Shown: piece by piece, positions 1-8,829 of the stretch
Position numbering within the stretch: position 1 is the first letter of the stretch
Layout: each line of letters begins with the position of its first letter
From: Pseudomonas sp. efr-133-TYG-5
GTDB lineage: Bacteria; Pseudomonadota; Gammaproteobacteria; Pseudomonadales; Pseudomonadaceae
DNA length: 64,000 nucleotides
Assembly: GCF_030209175.1 (NCBI RefSeq)
Contig: NZ_JARVSM010000009.1
Location: 223,857-287,856 of the forward strand
Direction: 5' to 3'
Notes under the pieces: generated by a model
What the model was told of the DNA's origin: nothing
Database searches by the model: none
What the model saw: only the letters and a program-made list of their open reading frames with translations
Translations under genes and position numbers: made by a program

Positions 1-742
1 CGAGCAATACTGCCTCGAAGGCCCGACCATGACCTACGCCACCCCGGATCGGGTCGACGGCAGCAACACCATGGGCGGTTATTCCGACAGCATCGTGGTC
101 AGCGAACACTTCGTCGTACGCATTCCGGAAAAACTCGCCCTGGCCAGCGCCGCGCCGATCCTCTGCGCCGGCATCACCACCTACTCGCCGCTCAAGCACT
201 ACGGCGTCAAGGCCGGGGACAAGGTCGGCATTCTCGGCATGGGCGGCCTCGGTCACATGGGCATCAAGTTCGCCAAGGCCATGGGCGCCGAAGTGACGCT
301 GTTCACCCGTTCGGCGAGCAAGGCCGAGGAAGGTCGTCGTCAGGGCGCCGACCATGTGATCGTCTCCACCGACGCCGAGCAGATGCAGGCGGCGGCGGGT
401 TACTTCGATTTCCTGCTCGACACCATTCCGGTGCAGCACGACCTCAACCCGTACCTCGACACCCTGCGCTTCGACGGCGTGCACATTCTGGTCGGCCTGA
501 TCGAACCGGTGAATCCACCGGTCCACGCCGGCAAACTGGTGATGAGCCGCCGGGTGCTGGCCGGCTCCCTGATCGGTGGCGTCGCCGAAACCCAGGAAGT
601 GCTGGATTTCTGCGCCGAGCACAACATCACCTGTGACATCGAAATGCTCGACATCCGCCAGATCAACGAGGCCTACGCGCGGATGATCGCCGGTGACGTC
701 AAGTACCGTTTCGTGATCGACATGGCGACGCTGAAAGTCTGA
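1..742 (+). CDS. Zinc-dependent alcohol dehydrogenase, 5'-truncated (YahK/CAD-like)
   Basis: The reading frame is open from base 2 and runs into the window, so the N-terminal part with the catalytic zinc site lies outside. The visible roughly 246 residues hold the rest of a medium-chain dehydrogenase: the Cys of ILCAG, which fits the third active-site zinc ligand, and a Rossmann fold with the NAD(P)-binding motif GMGGLGHMGIKFAK. The GGLGH form is typical of the YahK/cinnamyl-alcohol-dehydrogenase branch, which reduces aldehydes with NADPH. An internal ATG at base 29 is in frame but sits inside the conserved domain and is not the real start. The gene converges on the IclR gene with only 4 bases between stops. 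Substrate unknown. Confidence 0.85.
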   Translation, partial: EQYCLEGPTMTYATPDRVDGSNTMGGYSDSIVVSEHFVVRIPEKLALASAAPILCAGITTYSPLKHYGVKAGDKVGILGMGGLGHMGIKFAKAMGAEVTLFTRSASKAEEGRRQGADHVIVSTDAEQMQAAAGYFDFLLDTIPVQHDLNPYLDTLRFDGVHILVGLIEPVNPPVHAGKLVMSRRVLAGSLIGGVAETQEVLDFCAEHNITCDIEMLDIRQINEAYARMIAGDVKYRFVIDMATLKV

Positions 743-746
743 TCCC

Positions 747-1550
747 TCAGACCTTCAGTCCCAGTTCCGCCGAGAGCCGGGCTGTGACCCCTTTGATCAG
801 GGGAATCAGCTCGGCCATTTTTTCCAGCGGCATGTACGGCACGGTGCTGGCGATGCTGATCGCCGCGACGATGCGTTTGCTCGCATCGCGGATCGGCGCC
901 GCCACGCAGCGGATCGACGGTTCGTTGTCTTCCAGATCGAACGCGTAGCCACCGGCCACGTACTCGGTCATGCGCTGCTCGAGCTGTGGCCACGACTGTT
1001 GCGGGTGCTGCGGCCAGAACTGACTTTTCCCACCCGCCGGCAGGCTGATGTCGTACAGCCGTTGCCAGTCTTGCGGCGAGTCGTCGAGCATCAGCGCCTT
1101 GCCGATCCCGGTGCGCGCCAGCGGCATGCGATGGCCAACCCGCGAACGCATTTCCGGGCCGTTGCGCCCAGGATTCTTCAACAGGTACAGCACCTCGTCG
1201 CCCTCGCGGATGCCCAGGTGCACGGTGTCGCCGGTCAGCGCCGACAACTCGTCCAGATACGGCCCGGCCAGGCTCACCAGCGGCAATTCCTCGCGCGCCT
1301 GAAACCCCAGTTCGATCAGCTTCGGCCCCAGCAGATAACCGATTTGCGGCACCACACGCAGATAGCGCTCATCCACCAGGCAACTGGCCAGGCGATGGGT
1401 GGTGCTGCGCGTGGTGCCGATCAGCCGGGCGATTTCCTTTAGATCGCGGGCGCCGCTGGCCACAGCCTGCACCACACCGAGGCCACGCAGCAGGGTCTGG
1501 GTGCCAGTGGGCGCGGCGTCCTTGGCGGTTTTTGGGGCATCTTCCTGCAT
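747..1550 (-). CDS. IclR family transcriptional regulator
   Basis: A 267-residue protein of normal length for the IclR family. Residues about 18-75 form the winged helix-turn-helix (TLLRGLGVVQAVASGARDL and IARLIGTTRSTTHRLASCL), and residues 90-260 form the effector-binding domain, with the motif GIGKALML and the segment GYAFDLEDNEPSIRCVAAPI. It lies 60 bases downstream of the MFS transporter and on the same strand as the dgo genes, so it is probably the last gene of that operon and may control it. The palindrome shared by the dgoK and SDR promoters is the obvious candidate binding site, but that link is inference. Confidence 0.9.
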   Translation of the reverse strand: MQEDAPKTAKDAAPTGTQTLLRGLGVVQAVASGARDLKEIARLIGTTRSTTHRLASCLVDERYLRVVPQIGYLLGPKLIELGFQAREELPLVSLAGPYLDELSALTGDTVHLGIREGDEVLYLLKNPGRNGPEMRSRVGHRMPLARTGIGKALMLDDSPQDWQRLYDISLPAGGKSQFWPQHPQQSWPQLEQRMTEYVAGGYAFDLEDNEPSIRCVAAPIRDASKRIVAAISIASTVPYMPLEKMAELIPLIKGVTARLSAELGLKV

Positions 1551-1610
1551 ATCCAGCCTTTACCGTTGAGCGAGGGAACGGGCGGCATTATGGTCGCCCG
1601 ACACGGACGA

Positions 1611-2921
1611 CTACAACTCGATGCGCTCGACCTTGCCGACCAGCAGCACGTAGGACAATGCACCGATCAGCGCCAGCACGGCGATGTAGGTGATCGCCGG
1701 AGCGAACGAATCACCGCTGGCGAGGAAACCGATGACAATCGGCGTGGCAATCGCCGACAGATTGCCGATGAAGTTGAACACCCCACCGGTCAGCCCCAGC
1801 AGACGCGCCGGCGCCAGTGTCGAGACCAGCGACCAGGTGATCGATGCCAGCCCGTTGCCGAAAAACGCCAGGGCCAGGAAGGCAATCACCAGCGGCGTCG
1901 ACTCGACTAAGTTGGCGCCAATGATCGAGGTGGAAATCAGCAGGCCGGCGATGATCGGCAACTTGCGCGCAAACCCCACCGTGCAACCGCGCCGGATCAG
2001 CCAGTCGGAGAAGAACCCGGAACACAGCACGCCAATGAACGCGGCGAGAAACGGCAGCGACGCCAGCAGCCCGGACTTGATGAAGTCCATGCCGCGGTAT
2101 TTCACCAGGTAGGTCGGGAACCAGGTGAGGAAAAACCACAGCGTCGAATTCAGACAGAACTGACCGAGGTAGATCCCCCACAACTTGCGCCTGGTCAGGA
2201 CGATGCCCAGATCGGTCCAGCTGAACCTGGCTTTGACCTGGGTCGTTTCGGCCTGGATGTCGACCAGCCCGCCGCCCTCGCGGATCAGCTCGATCTCGGC
2301 GTCGTTGGCACCACGGAAATCCCGTGGCTCGCGATACACCGCATACCAGATCGCGGCCCACAGGATGCCCACCGCACCGGTGACGACAAACACCATGTGC
2401 CAGCCGAACTCGTGTTGCAGCCAGGCGAGAACCGGCGTGAGAAACGCCAGGCCAACGAATTGCCCGGAGGTGTAGAAACCGATGGCCGTGGCGCGCTCTC
2501 GCTCCGGGAACCAGGTTGTGACCACCCGGCTGTTGATCGGATAGGCCGGCGCCTCCAGTGCGCCAACGGCCATGCGCAACACGAACAGCGCGATGAAGCT
2601 GGCGGCGAAACCGAGCATCACCGTGGCCAGCGACCACAGCAACAGCGCCACGCTGTAGAGAATGCGCGGCGGCACCCGATCCACCAGCCAGCCGCCGGGG
2701 ATCTGCATGGCGGCGTAGGTCCAGCCGAACGCGGAGAAAATCAGCCCGACATGCACCGGATCGATACCCAGTTCGCTGGTCAGCGCCGGGGCGGCAATCG
2801 ACAGGTTGCTGCGGTCGAGGTAGTTGATGACCACGGTGATGAACAACAGCACCATGATGAAGAATCGCTTGCGGCTGGGCGTGACTAAAGACGCCTGCCC
2901 GGTGAGGGTTTGCGGTTGCAT
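1611..2921 (-). CDS. MFS transporter, anion:cation symporter family, probable D-galactonate uptake
   Basis: A 436-residue membrane protein with the pattern of twelve transmembrane helices. The first helix FIMVLLFITVVINYLDRSNL carries the NYLDR signature of the ACS branch of MFS (DgoT, GudP, ExuT, phthalate transporters). A cytoplasmic loop near residues 195-235 separates the two six-helix halves. Downstream of dgoD in the same orientation, it most likely imports galactonate with protons. The 165-base gap to dgoD holds a REP element, so expression may be partly uncoupled from the enzymes. Galacturonate or a related acid remains possible as substrate. Confidence 0.88.
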   Translation of the reverse strand: MQPQTLTGQASLVTPSRKRFFIMVLLFITVVINYLDRSNLSIAAPALTSELGIDPVHVGLIFSAFGWTYAAMQIPGGWLVDRVPPRILYSVALLLWSLATVMLGFAASFIALFVLRMAVGALEAPAYPINSRVVTTWFPERERATAIGFYTSGQFVGLAFLTPVLAWLQHEFGWHMVFVVTGAVGILWAAIWYAVYREPRDFRGANDAEIELIREGGGLVDIQAETTQVKARFSWTDLGIVLTRRKLWGIYLGQFCLNSTLWFFLTWFPTYLVKYRGMDFIKSGLLASLPFLAAFIGVLCSGFFSDWLIRRGCTVGFARKLPIIAGLLISTSIIGANLVESTPLVIAFLALAFFGNGLASITWSLVSTLAPARLLGLTGGVFNFIGNLSAIATPIVIGFLASGDSFAPAITYIAVLALIGALSYVLLVGKVERIEL

Positions 2922-2989
2922 GGGGAGCGCCTCTTCTTATGTTTATTGAGGTCGGGGGTATGCAGATCTCCGCTCCATGGAGATCAACC

Positions 2990-3062
2990 TGTGGGAGCGA
3001 GCTATCGGGCGACACCGGTTTCGAATGTGCCGCCCTCTTCGCGAGCAAGCTCGCTCCCACAG
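2990..3062. repeat. REP doublet inside the dgo operon
   Basis: Two inverted copies of the Pseudomonas REP core face each other: gtgggagcgagct at 2991 and the complement agctcgctcccac ending at 3060, with a diverged middle. The pair can form a long cruciform or RNA hairpin between dgoD and the MFS gene. Such elements are scattered by RAYT transposases in fluorescent pseudomonads; no RAYT gene is in this window. Confidence 0.8.
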
Positions 3063-3086
3063 TGTCAGGGGTGGGTCAGGAAAGAC

Positions 3087-4235
3087 TCACCACTCGGCGA
3101 AGCTGCCGTCGGCATGCCGCCAGATCGGGTTGCGCCAGCGGTGGCCGACGGCCGCGCGTTCGATCACGTACTCCTCGTTGATCTCGATACCCAGGCCCGG
3201 GCCATTGGGGATCCTGACGAAGCCCTGGTCGTAGTCGAACACCCGCGGATCCTTTACGTAGTCGAGCAAATCGTTGCTCTCGTTGTAATGGATGCCCAGG
3301 CTCTGCTCCTGGATGAACGCGTTGTAGCAGGCCGCGTCGAGTTGCAGGCACGCCGCCAGCGCAATCGGCCCCAGCGGACAATGCAGCGCCAGCGCCACGT
3401 CGTAGGCTTCGGCCATGTTGGCGATCTTGCGGGTTTCGGTAATGCCGCCGGCGTGGGAGGCGTCCGGCTGGATGATGTCGACGTAACCTTCGCTGAGCAC
3501 GCGCTTGAAATCCCAGCGCGAGAACAGCCGTTCACCCAGAGCAATCGGCGTGCTGGTCAGCGGCGCCAATTCCTTCAGCGCTTCGTAGTTTTCGCTGAGC
3601 ACCGGCTCTTCGATGAACATCAACTTGTACGGATCGAGTTCCTTCATCAGCACCTTGGCCATCGGCTTGTGCACGCGGCCGTGGAAGTCGACGCCGATGC
3701 CGACGTTCGGCCCGACCGCATCGCGCACCGCGGCGACGTTGGCCAGTGCCAGGTCGACTTTCTCGAAGGAGTCGAGGAATTGCAGTTCCTCGGTGCCATT
3801 CATCTTCACCGCGGTGAACCCCCGGCTCACCGCCTCTTTCGCGGCACGCGCGGTGTCGGCCGGACGGTCGCCACCGATCCACGAATAGACGCGGATCTTG
3901 TCGCGCACCTGGCCGCCAAGCAGATCGCTGACCGACACCCCGAGCGCCTTGCCCTTGATGTCCCACAGCGCCTGGTCGATGCCGGCCAGGGCGCTCATGT
4001 GGATCGCGCCGCCCCGGTAGAAGCCGCCGCGATAGAGCACGGTCCAGATGTCTTCGATGTTGCGCGGGTCTTTGCCGATCAGGTAGTCGGACAATTCCTC
4101 GACCGCAGCGGCCACGGTGTGCGCGCGACCTTCGACCACAGGCTCGCCCCAGCCGGTGACACCCTCGTCGGTCTCGACCTTGAGGAAGCACCAGCGCGGC
4201 GGCACGATGAACGTGGTGAGTTTGGTGATTTTCAT
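3087..4235 (-). CDS. dgoD: D-galactonate dehydratase
   Basis: Converts D-galactonate to 2-keto-3-deoxy-D-galactonate (KDGal). The protein has 382 residues, the length I recall for E. coli DgoD, and a mandelate-racemase/enolase fold. The N-terminal capping domain starts MKITKLTTFIVPPRW. Magnesium ligands are recognisable in GVDFHGR (Asp, with the base His two residues on), FIEEP (Glu) and ALGERL (Glu). The second acid-base pair is seen in QPDASHAGG and ALHCPLGP (His). The gene starts 46 bases after the dgoA stop and is third in the operon dgoK-dgoA-dgoD. Function assigned with high confidence from family signatures and neighbours. Confidence 0.96.
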   Translation of the reverse strand: MKITKLTTFIVPPRWCFLKVETDEGVTGWGEPVVEGRAHTVAAAVEELSDYLIGKDPRNIEDIWTVLYRGGFYRGGAIHMSALAGIDQALWDIKGKALGVSVSDLLGGQVRDKIRVYSWIGGDRPADTARAAKEAVSRGFTAVKMNGTEELQFLDSFEKVDLALANVAAVRDAVGPNVGIGVDFHGRVHKPMAKVLMKELDPYKLMFIEEPVLSENYEALKELAPLTSTPIALGERLFSRWDFKRVLSEGYVDIIQPDASHAGGITETRKIANMAEAYDVALALHCPLGPIALAACLQLDAACYNAFIQEQSLGIHYNESNDLLDYVKDPRVFDYDQGFVRIPNGPGLGIEINEEYVIERAAVGHRWRNPIWRHADGSFAEW

Positions 4236-4281
4236 CTTCTTGTCTCTCTTGTAGATGCAGCGCTCGCAGCGCCGGAAAGTC

Positions 4282-4902
4282 TTAGCGCAGGGCCTTCCAC
4301 GCGGCCACGTAGGCCTTGGCGTTGGCCGCCACTTGCTCGGTGGTCATGCCCGGCTTGAACAGCCCGGAACCGAGGCCGAAACCTTTCACCCCCGCATCGA
4401 GGAACGCCTGCATGTTGTCCGGGGTGATGCCACCGACCGGCGCCAGCACGGTTCCCGACGGCAGGACCGCGAGCCACGCCTTGACGACCGCCGGGCCCAT
4501 CTGCTCGGCCGGGAACAGCTTGAGAATGTCCGCGCCCTCCTCCAGCGCCGCGAAGGCTTCGGTCGGCGTCGCGACGCCCGGCGACAGGTACAGCCCCGCC
4601 GCTTTCGCCGCGCGCAATACCTTGGCATCGCTGTGCGGCATGACGATCACCTGGCCGCCGGCCGCCTTGACCTGCTCCACCTGCTCCGGGGTCAGCACGG
4701 TGCCGGCACCGATCAGGCAATCGGCGGGCAAGGCATTGCGCAGGATGCGAATACTTTCGTACGGCGCAGGGGAATTGAGGGGTACTTCGATGACGCGAAA
4801 TCCGGCCGCGTACAGGACTTCTCCGACAGCGGCGGCTTCCTGCGGGTGCAGGCCGCGCAGAATCGCGATCAGACCGTTTTGCGCCAGTGCTTGCTTGAGC
4901 AT
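4282..4902 (-). CDS. dgoA: 2-dehydro-3-deoxy-6-phosphogalactonate aldolase
   Basis: Class I aldolase that splits KDPGal into pyruvate and glyceraldehyde 3-phosphate. With the start MLKQALAQNG (ATG at 4902) the protein has 206 residues, normal for the KDPG/KDPGal aldolase family. An upstream in-frame extension runs back over dgoK and is rejected. Visible catalytic features are Arg16 in AILRG, Glu39 in VIEVPLNSP, the phosphate loop GAGTVL at 65-70 and the Schiff-base Lys128 in DILKLFP. The VPLNSP motif is closer to DgoA than to the Entner-Doudoroff enzyme Eda. It starts 20 bases after dgoK. Confidence 0.95.
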   Translation of the reverse strand: MLKQALAQNGLIAILRGLHPQEAAAVGEVLYAAGFRVIEVPLNSPAPYESIRILRNALPADCLIGAGTVLTPEQVEQVKAAGGQVIVMPHSDAKVLRAAKAAGLYLSPGVATPTEAFAALEEGADILKLFPAEQMGPAVVKAWLAVLPSGTVLAPVGGITPDNMQAFLDAGVKGFGLGSGLFKPGMTTEQVAANAKAYVAAWKALR

Positions 4903-4922
4903 GTCAGGCCTCCAGTCAGGGG

Positions 4923-5912
4923 TTAACGGGATGAGGAATCGAGCAGGCCGGCGGCCAGCGCCAGTTGCCACAGGCCGCGCTCGGTCGCCTGTTCGGCCAG
5001 GGTCACGCGGGTGAAGCCGCAGGCGTCGAGGGCCCGGCTGTAGCGGGCGCACAGCTGGCTGTTGCCGATGAGGATGACCGACGGCAGCCGCCCGCTGTTG
5101 CGTCGACGACGCTGCACGGCGGCCAGCGCTGACAGCTCATGGCCGATCAGCAGGCCGGACAGGTAGTCCGCTTGCGCCGTGGGGCTCAGTGCACCGGTCA
5201 GGCCCAAGGTTCGGGCGCTGAACAAGGTCGACAGCACGCCAATCTCGCCGTCCGCCGACAACGCCACGCGGACGCCGCGATCGAATGCCGGACCGTCGAA
5301 TTGCGCACCCTGTTGCTGGGTGCGGCCGAGGATGCTGTGTTCGCTGAGCACGGCGAACACTTCGCCGGTCATGAAGGTGTCGAAATGAGTGATGCAGCCG
5401 GCGGCCACTTCCACCCACTTCGAATGGCTGCCGGGCAGGCCGATCAGCAACTCGTTGCTGACATCGACCGCCAGGTTCTGCAGGGCGCCGAGGACCTGGG
5501 TTTCCTCGCCACGCATCACGTTCGGCAGCGCCGAGCGCTGGATCACGCCCGGCACGATGTGCACCAGGGTGCCACGCAGGCTGCGTACGGTTTGCAGGGA
5601 ATTACCCAGATTGGCGACGTCCGCCGGGGTGTCGCAGTAGGCCGCTTCGCGCCAGCCCTGGGCGCTGCCGACCATGCCGCAAGCGATGACCGGAAGATCC
5701 GGCTGGGCATCGAGCCAGTCGCCACAGGCCTGGTCAAAGGCCAGCTCGAAGCCGTCGGCACATTCGCGACCGTTGATGACTCGCGGCGTCTTCGGCAACT
5801 GCATGATGCCGCACGATAGCGACCGCAGCTCCAGCACCTGGCCACCCGCCGCGAGTTTGTAAGCACGTAATGAGGTCGTCCCCCAATCGAGCGCGATCAA
5901 TTGCGCCTGCAT
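4923..5912 (-). CDS. dgoK: 2-dehydro-3-deoxygalactonokinase
   Basis: Phosphorylates KDGal to KDPGal with ATP. The 329-residue protein begins with the ASKHA-type phosphate motif IALDWGTTSLRAYKL, followed by the GxPGSHSKWV segment near residue 160 that is characteristic of DgoK, and ends with an ATP-site segment (VILIGNSQLCARYSRAL) near residue 280. First gene of the dgo operon; the ATG at 5912 is preceded by an AGGTGAAG ribosome-binding site. Its promoter is described separately and is shared in sequence with the SDR gene at 17.9-18.7 kb. Confidence 0.95.
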   Translation of the reverse strand: MQAQLIALDWGTTSLRAYKLAAGGQVLELRSLSCGIMQLPKTPRVINGRECADGFELAFDQACGDWLDAQPDLPVIACGMVGSAQGWREAAYCDTPADVANLGNSLQTVRSLRGTLVHIVPGVIQRSALPNVMRGEETQVLGALQNLAVDVSNELLIGLPGSHSKWVEVAAGCITHFDTFMTGEVFAVLSEHSILGRTQQQGAQFDGPAFDRGVRVALSADGEIGVLSTLFSARTLGLTGALSPTAQADYLSGLLIGHELSALAAVQRRRRNSGRLPSVILIGNSQLCARYSRALDACGFTRVTLAEQATERGLWQLALAAGLLDSSSR

Positions 5913-5950
5913 CGCTTCACCTGTTTTGTTTTTGGCAGTGAGTGCGAGGG

Positions 5951-6010
5951 ACTATAAACCTTGGCGCAGGAAAATCTCAATATATAAATATCATTCCCAT
6001 ATTGTGGGAT
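5951..6010 (-). promoter_or_regulatory. dgoK promoter with palindromic operator
   Basis: On the minus strand a -35 box TTGAGA (5975-5980) and a -10 box TATAGT (5951-5956) are separated by 18 bases. Fourteen bases upstream of the -35 lies the inverted repeat TCCCA-N5-TGGGA (5995-6009), centred about 58 bases before the likely transcription start near 5944, a position typical of activator sites. Boxes, spacing, palindrome and the 16-base leader segment near the start codon all recur at 18894-19007. The protein bound is unknown; the neighbouring IclR regulator is a candidate. Confidence 0.75.
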
Positions 6011-6012
6011 TT

Positions 6013-6403
6013 ATAGGCTGATCCATTTCTGCCAAATCTTTAAACCATTGGTGCGTCCAGGCGATGACTGTTCTCGAAGCTATGCGCATGACGGCACCGC
6101 AGTGCATCTGCGCGTTGATAGCATTCGGATTATTCATCCGCTTACAGGATGGCGAGTTCAACGCAATTGCGTACCCGCCCTGTCACGCCTCGACGCTGCA
6201 GCGCAGTCCGACTCGGCGTGTGGGCGAAACCTCAAGATTTGCGGATTTCAGTCAGGGGGGACAGGTACTGGAAAGCGGCCTTCGATGTGCACCAATTTGC
6301 CTGCGAAAAGCGCTGGATGGATGGCTCGGTGGCAATTGGAGGGCCGCTGCAGAATGGGGATGGGTTTAGGCAATCATCAGGGATGCTCAATGATCCGAGC
6401 GTT
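6013..6403. other. Non-coding stretch, nothing recognised
   Basis: About 390 bases between the dgoK promoter and the lipoprotein gene. Open frames exist on both strands but none has a convincing ribosome-binding site, domain or codon pattern. The sequence looks less GC-rich than its surroundings. No terminator with a T-run was found for the lipoprotein transcript. Confidence 0.5.
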
Positions 6404-6904
6404 TTATGGTGTATCAATCGCCTGCACGAGGTCAGCGGTCGGGACAAGCATCGGGTTAGACAAATACGTTCTGTTGCCGGTCGTGTTGACTCTGAAAGCG
6501 CACGTCATGGACGCTCTCTTGATCAACACATCGCGCAACGCCTTGCCACTCAAAAGCGTTTCCTCCCCTGGAGATTGTCCTGCCTCGCGGAAGATCAGCT
6601 TTGATTGGTAATGCCCGCCTGTCGTGTCATCGACAAATCGAACGCTACCGCGCCCAGACCGCTTCAGATAATGCCCGACCGAAAAATCATGATCATCTTC
6701 CAGCGCGCAGACCATGCCCTCTCCGATCGCAGGACCGAATAAGCTCAGAATATCGGTATCGCTGGTAAAACTGATGAGAAACCCGATACCGCTCGGGGTC
6801 ATTTCAACGCGGTCATACACCAGCGTGGCAATGGGTCGTCCATGATCCGTCGAACATGAGGCCGTAAACACCAGCGTGAATACGATGAGAAAAAGACGCT
6901 TCAT
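6404..6904 (-). CDS. Hypothetical lipoprotein
   Basis: A 166-residue protein with a lipoprotein signal peptide (MKRLFLIVFTLVFTASC), lipidated Cys predicted at residue 17. The mature part has four further sequence blocks with two Cys (MVCALEDD and MTCAFRV) that could form a disulphide, but no family is recognised. Its ATG directly follows the stop of the upstream frame (TGA then ATG), so the two were translationally coupled. The region looks less GC-rich than neighbours, which suggests acquisition. Function unknown. Confidence 0.6.
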   Translation of the reverse strand: MKRLFLIVFTLVFTASCSTDHGRPIATLVYDRVEMTPSGIGFLISFTSDTDILSLFGPAIGEGMVCALEDDHDFSVGHYLKRSGRGSVRFVDDTTGGHYQSKLIFREAGQSPGEETLLSGKALRDVLIKRASMTCAFRVNTTGNRTYLSNPMLVPTADLVQAIDTP

Positions 6905-7541
6905 TCATTGTTCTCTGAAAAAACTGAGTATCGAATCTGCCATTAACTGGCGCGCTGACTTTCCGCCATTGTCAAAGGGGTCGAACAGTGCGTGGCAGTG
7001 CTCACGGCTGTCGGGGGATGTGGCAGTCTGCAGATGTCGCCAGGCTTCGTCGGTTTGCCAGGCCAGTTCGGCCGGCGAGGCGTCGTCGAGCTCGTTGAGC
7101 CAGGCGTTGTAATTGCGCAGGTGATTACGCTCGTAGGTCGTTTGCAGCAGATCGGCCATCTGCACGCCGAGGTCCGGCAGTCCACTGGCCGATCTCGCAA
7201 TAGACGTACCAGCCCATCGTTATCAACGCGCCGTCCTTGAGCAACGAATGGCTCGCGGGGGCGACGAAACCGCAACAGATGTGCAGCGTCAGCCAGCCCT
7301 GCTGCGCTTCGATAAACGCGTTCGGTTCAAATTGGCGTAACGCGATCACACGGTATTCATCCAGGCCGGCGTTGCGTGCCATGAGTTCGGCGTCTAGCCG
7401 CGACACAAACGCGCGAATGGCTTTGCCGCCCGTGCGATTGAAGATACACAGGATGTCTACCGATTGACGCTGAGGGTTGTCAGAGCAGCCTGCGTTTTTC
7501 ACCAGGCCATACAGACGCATTGACGCCCGCAGTCCGCTCAT
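6905..7541 (-). pseudogene. Hypothetical gene broken by a frameshift
   Basis: Two minus-strand frames read as one protein. The first (138 residues, start 7541, MSGLRASMRLYGLV) is open to 7125. The second (ending at 6905, LLQTTYERNHLRNYNAWLNE onward) becomes protein-like only after about 7200, in a different frame. The second frame has a TAA at 7220-7222, so a single-base insertion or deletion between roughly 7166 and 7219 would join them into a protein of about 210 residues. Family not recognised. Either the gene is inactive or the window has a base-calling error; the downstream lipoprotein is coupled to it. Confidence 0.55.
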
Positions 7542-7699
7542 CGCCAGTCACTCATTGACCTAGCGAAGGCTCCACGGGCGTGGAGAAGTTTTGCCAGAAG
7601 CATTGCCGGTGTCGTCCATGAGCGCGCAAAAATGGCGCGTAGAATGCCGGACTAGAGCGGTGACGGCAATCAATTCAATATTGGATTGCCATCACACCC

Positions 7700-8179
7700 T
7701 CAGCCCTCGGCAAATTCGCGCAACACCTTGCCGTCCATGCGATAGCGCACCCACTCTTCCTGCGGCTGCGCGCCGAGGGATTTGTAGAAGTCGATGGCCG
7801 GGGTGTTCCAGTCCAGCACACTCCACTCGAAGCGTCCGCAGTCGTTGGCGCAGGCGATTTTCGCCAGGTGGCGCAACAGGGTCTTGCCGGCACCGCCGCC
7901 GCGTTGCTCGGGGGTGATGTAGAGGTCTTCGAGGTACAGGCAGTTGCTGCCCAGCCAGGTCGAATAGCTGAAGAAAAACACGGCGAAGCCAATTGGCAGG
8001 CCATCGCGCAGGCAGATCAGGCCGTGGGCGGTGGCACCTTCGCTGAACAGGCTGCGTTCGATATCGGCGACGCTGGCGATGACTTCGTGACGGGCCTTTT
8101 CGAAGTCCGCCAGTTCAGTGATGAAGGCGAGGATTTGCGGTGCATCGCTGGGGGTCGCCGGGCGGATCTCGATCGTCAT
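7700..8179 (-). CDS. GNAT family N-acetyltransferase
   Basis: With the start MTIEIRPATPSDAP (ATG at 8179) the protein has 159 residues, a single Gcn5-related acetyltransferase domain. The acetyl-CoA pyrophosphate loop is PEQRGGGAGKTLL near residues 94-106, preceded by YLEDLYI; the motif DWNTPAIDFYKSLGA near 125-140 is typical of the diamine acetyltransferase (SSAT-like) branch. A longer upstream frame is low quality and rejected. The acceptor substrate cannot be told from sequence; polyamines or related amines fit the SSAT-like pattern. Confidence 0.88.
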   Translation of the reverse strand: MTIEIRPATPSDAPQILAFITELADFEKARHEVIASVADIERSLFSEGATAHGLICLRDGLPIGFAVFFFSYSTWLGSNCLYLEDLYITPEQRGGGAGKTLLRHLAKIACANDCGRFEWSVLDWNTPAIDFYKSLGAQPQEEWVRYRMDGKVLREFAEG

Positions 8180-8433
8180 GGACGGGCCTTGTCGGAAAAA
8201 GGAAAACGCCATACTAAGGCGGCGCGCGCCGCGCGTCACATGGCAAAACACACACGTGCCCCGTCGACCGTGGGGATTATTGCGGCGTGCGACGCGCCTC
8301 GGCGAGCCAGTCAGCCCCGCCCGCCCACCCGCGACGGACCGGACGAGCCAGACCGTTCGTCGCTCATCAGGCACCAATGCAGCGCGAGGGCAGACCAACA
8401 AAAGGTAAGGATTCCCATCACTGGAGACACCCT

Positions 8434-8778
8434 ATGATCTCGTCAAGGTTGACTGCCCTCGTATTCGCTACCCTGCTCAGCCCGGCGGTTTTCGCCGCCT
8501 CCACCACCGCTGCCGGCACCGGCCCGACCGACCCGGTCACCCCGCCGCGAGCCCCCGTCATCAACAGCGCCCCCGGGATGAACACCGACGGCTCCGGCGT
8601 GCCGCTGATCAATCAGCCACCGGCCACCGGCACCGACCCGCGCACTCAGGGCGCCGATCCCGGACGCCAGGGCGGCATGAACACACCTGATGCCCCTGCT
8701 ACACCGGACAACGCCGGACCCGGCGTCGGCTCGAAAACCACCACTGGTGGTTCCGGCTCGGAAGGTTCCGGCCAGTAA
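8434..8778 (+). CDS. Small secreted Pro/Gly/Thr-rich protein
   Basis: A 114-residue protein with a Sec signal peptide (MISSRLTALVFATLLSPAVF, cleavage expected after VFA-A near residue 21). The mature part is low complexity and rich in Pro, Gly, Thr, Asp and Asn, ending in a Gly/Ser tail, and lacks Cys and any recognisable domain. The start is set by the signal peptide and a GGAGA ribosome-binding site 7 bases upstream. Likely an intrinsically disordered periplasmic or surface protein. Function unknown. Confidence 0.65.
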   Translation: MISSRLTALVFATLLSPAVFAASTTAAGTGPTDPVTPPRAPVINSAPGMNTDGSGVPLINQPPATGTDPRTQGADPGRQGGMNTPDAPATPDNAGPGVGSKTTTGGSGSEGSGQ

Positions 8779-8829
8779 TCAGTGATTCGCCCACGCGAAT
8801 GCCTTATCCACATCCATGAAGAGGTCAGC

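Noticed and set aside
6048..6611. A 187-codon plus-strand frame in the stretch after the dgoK promoter
   Set aside because: No ribosome-binding site, atypical protein composition, and it overlaps the lipoprotein gene on the other strand.
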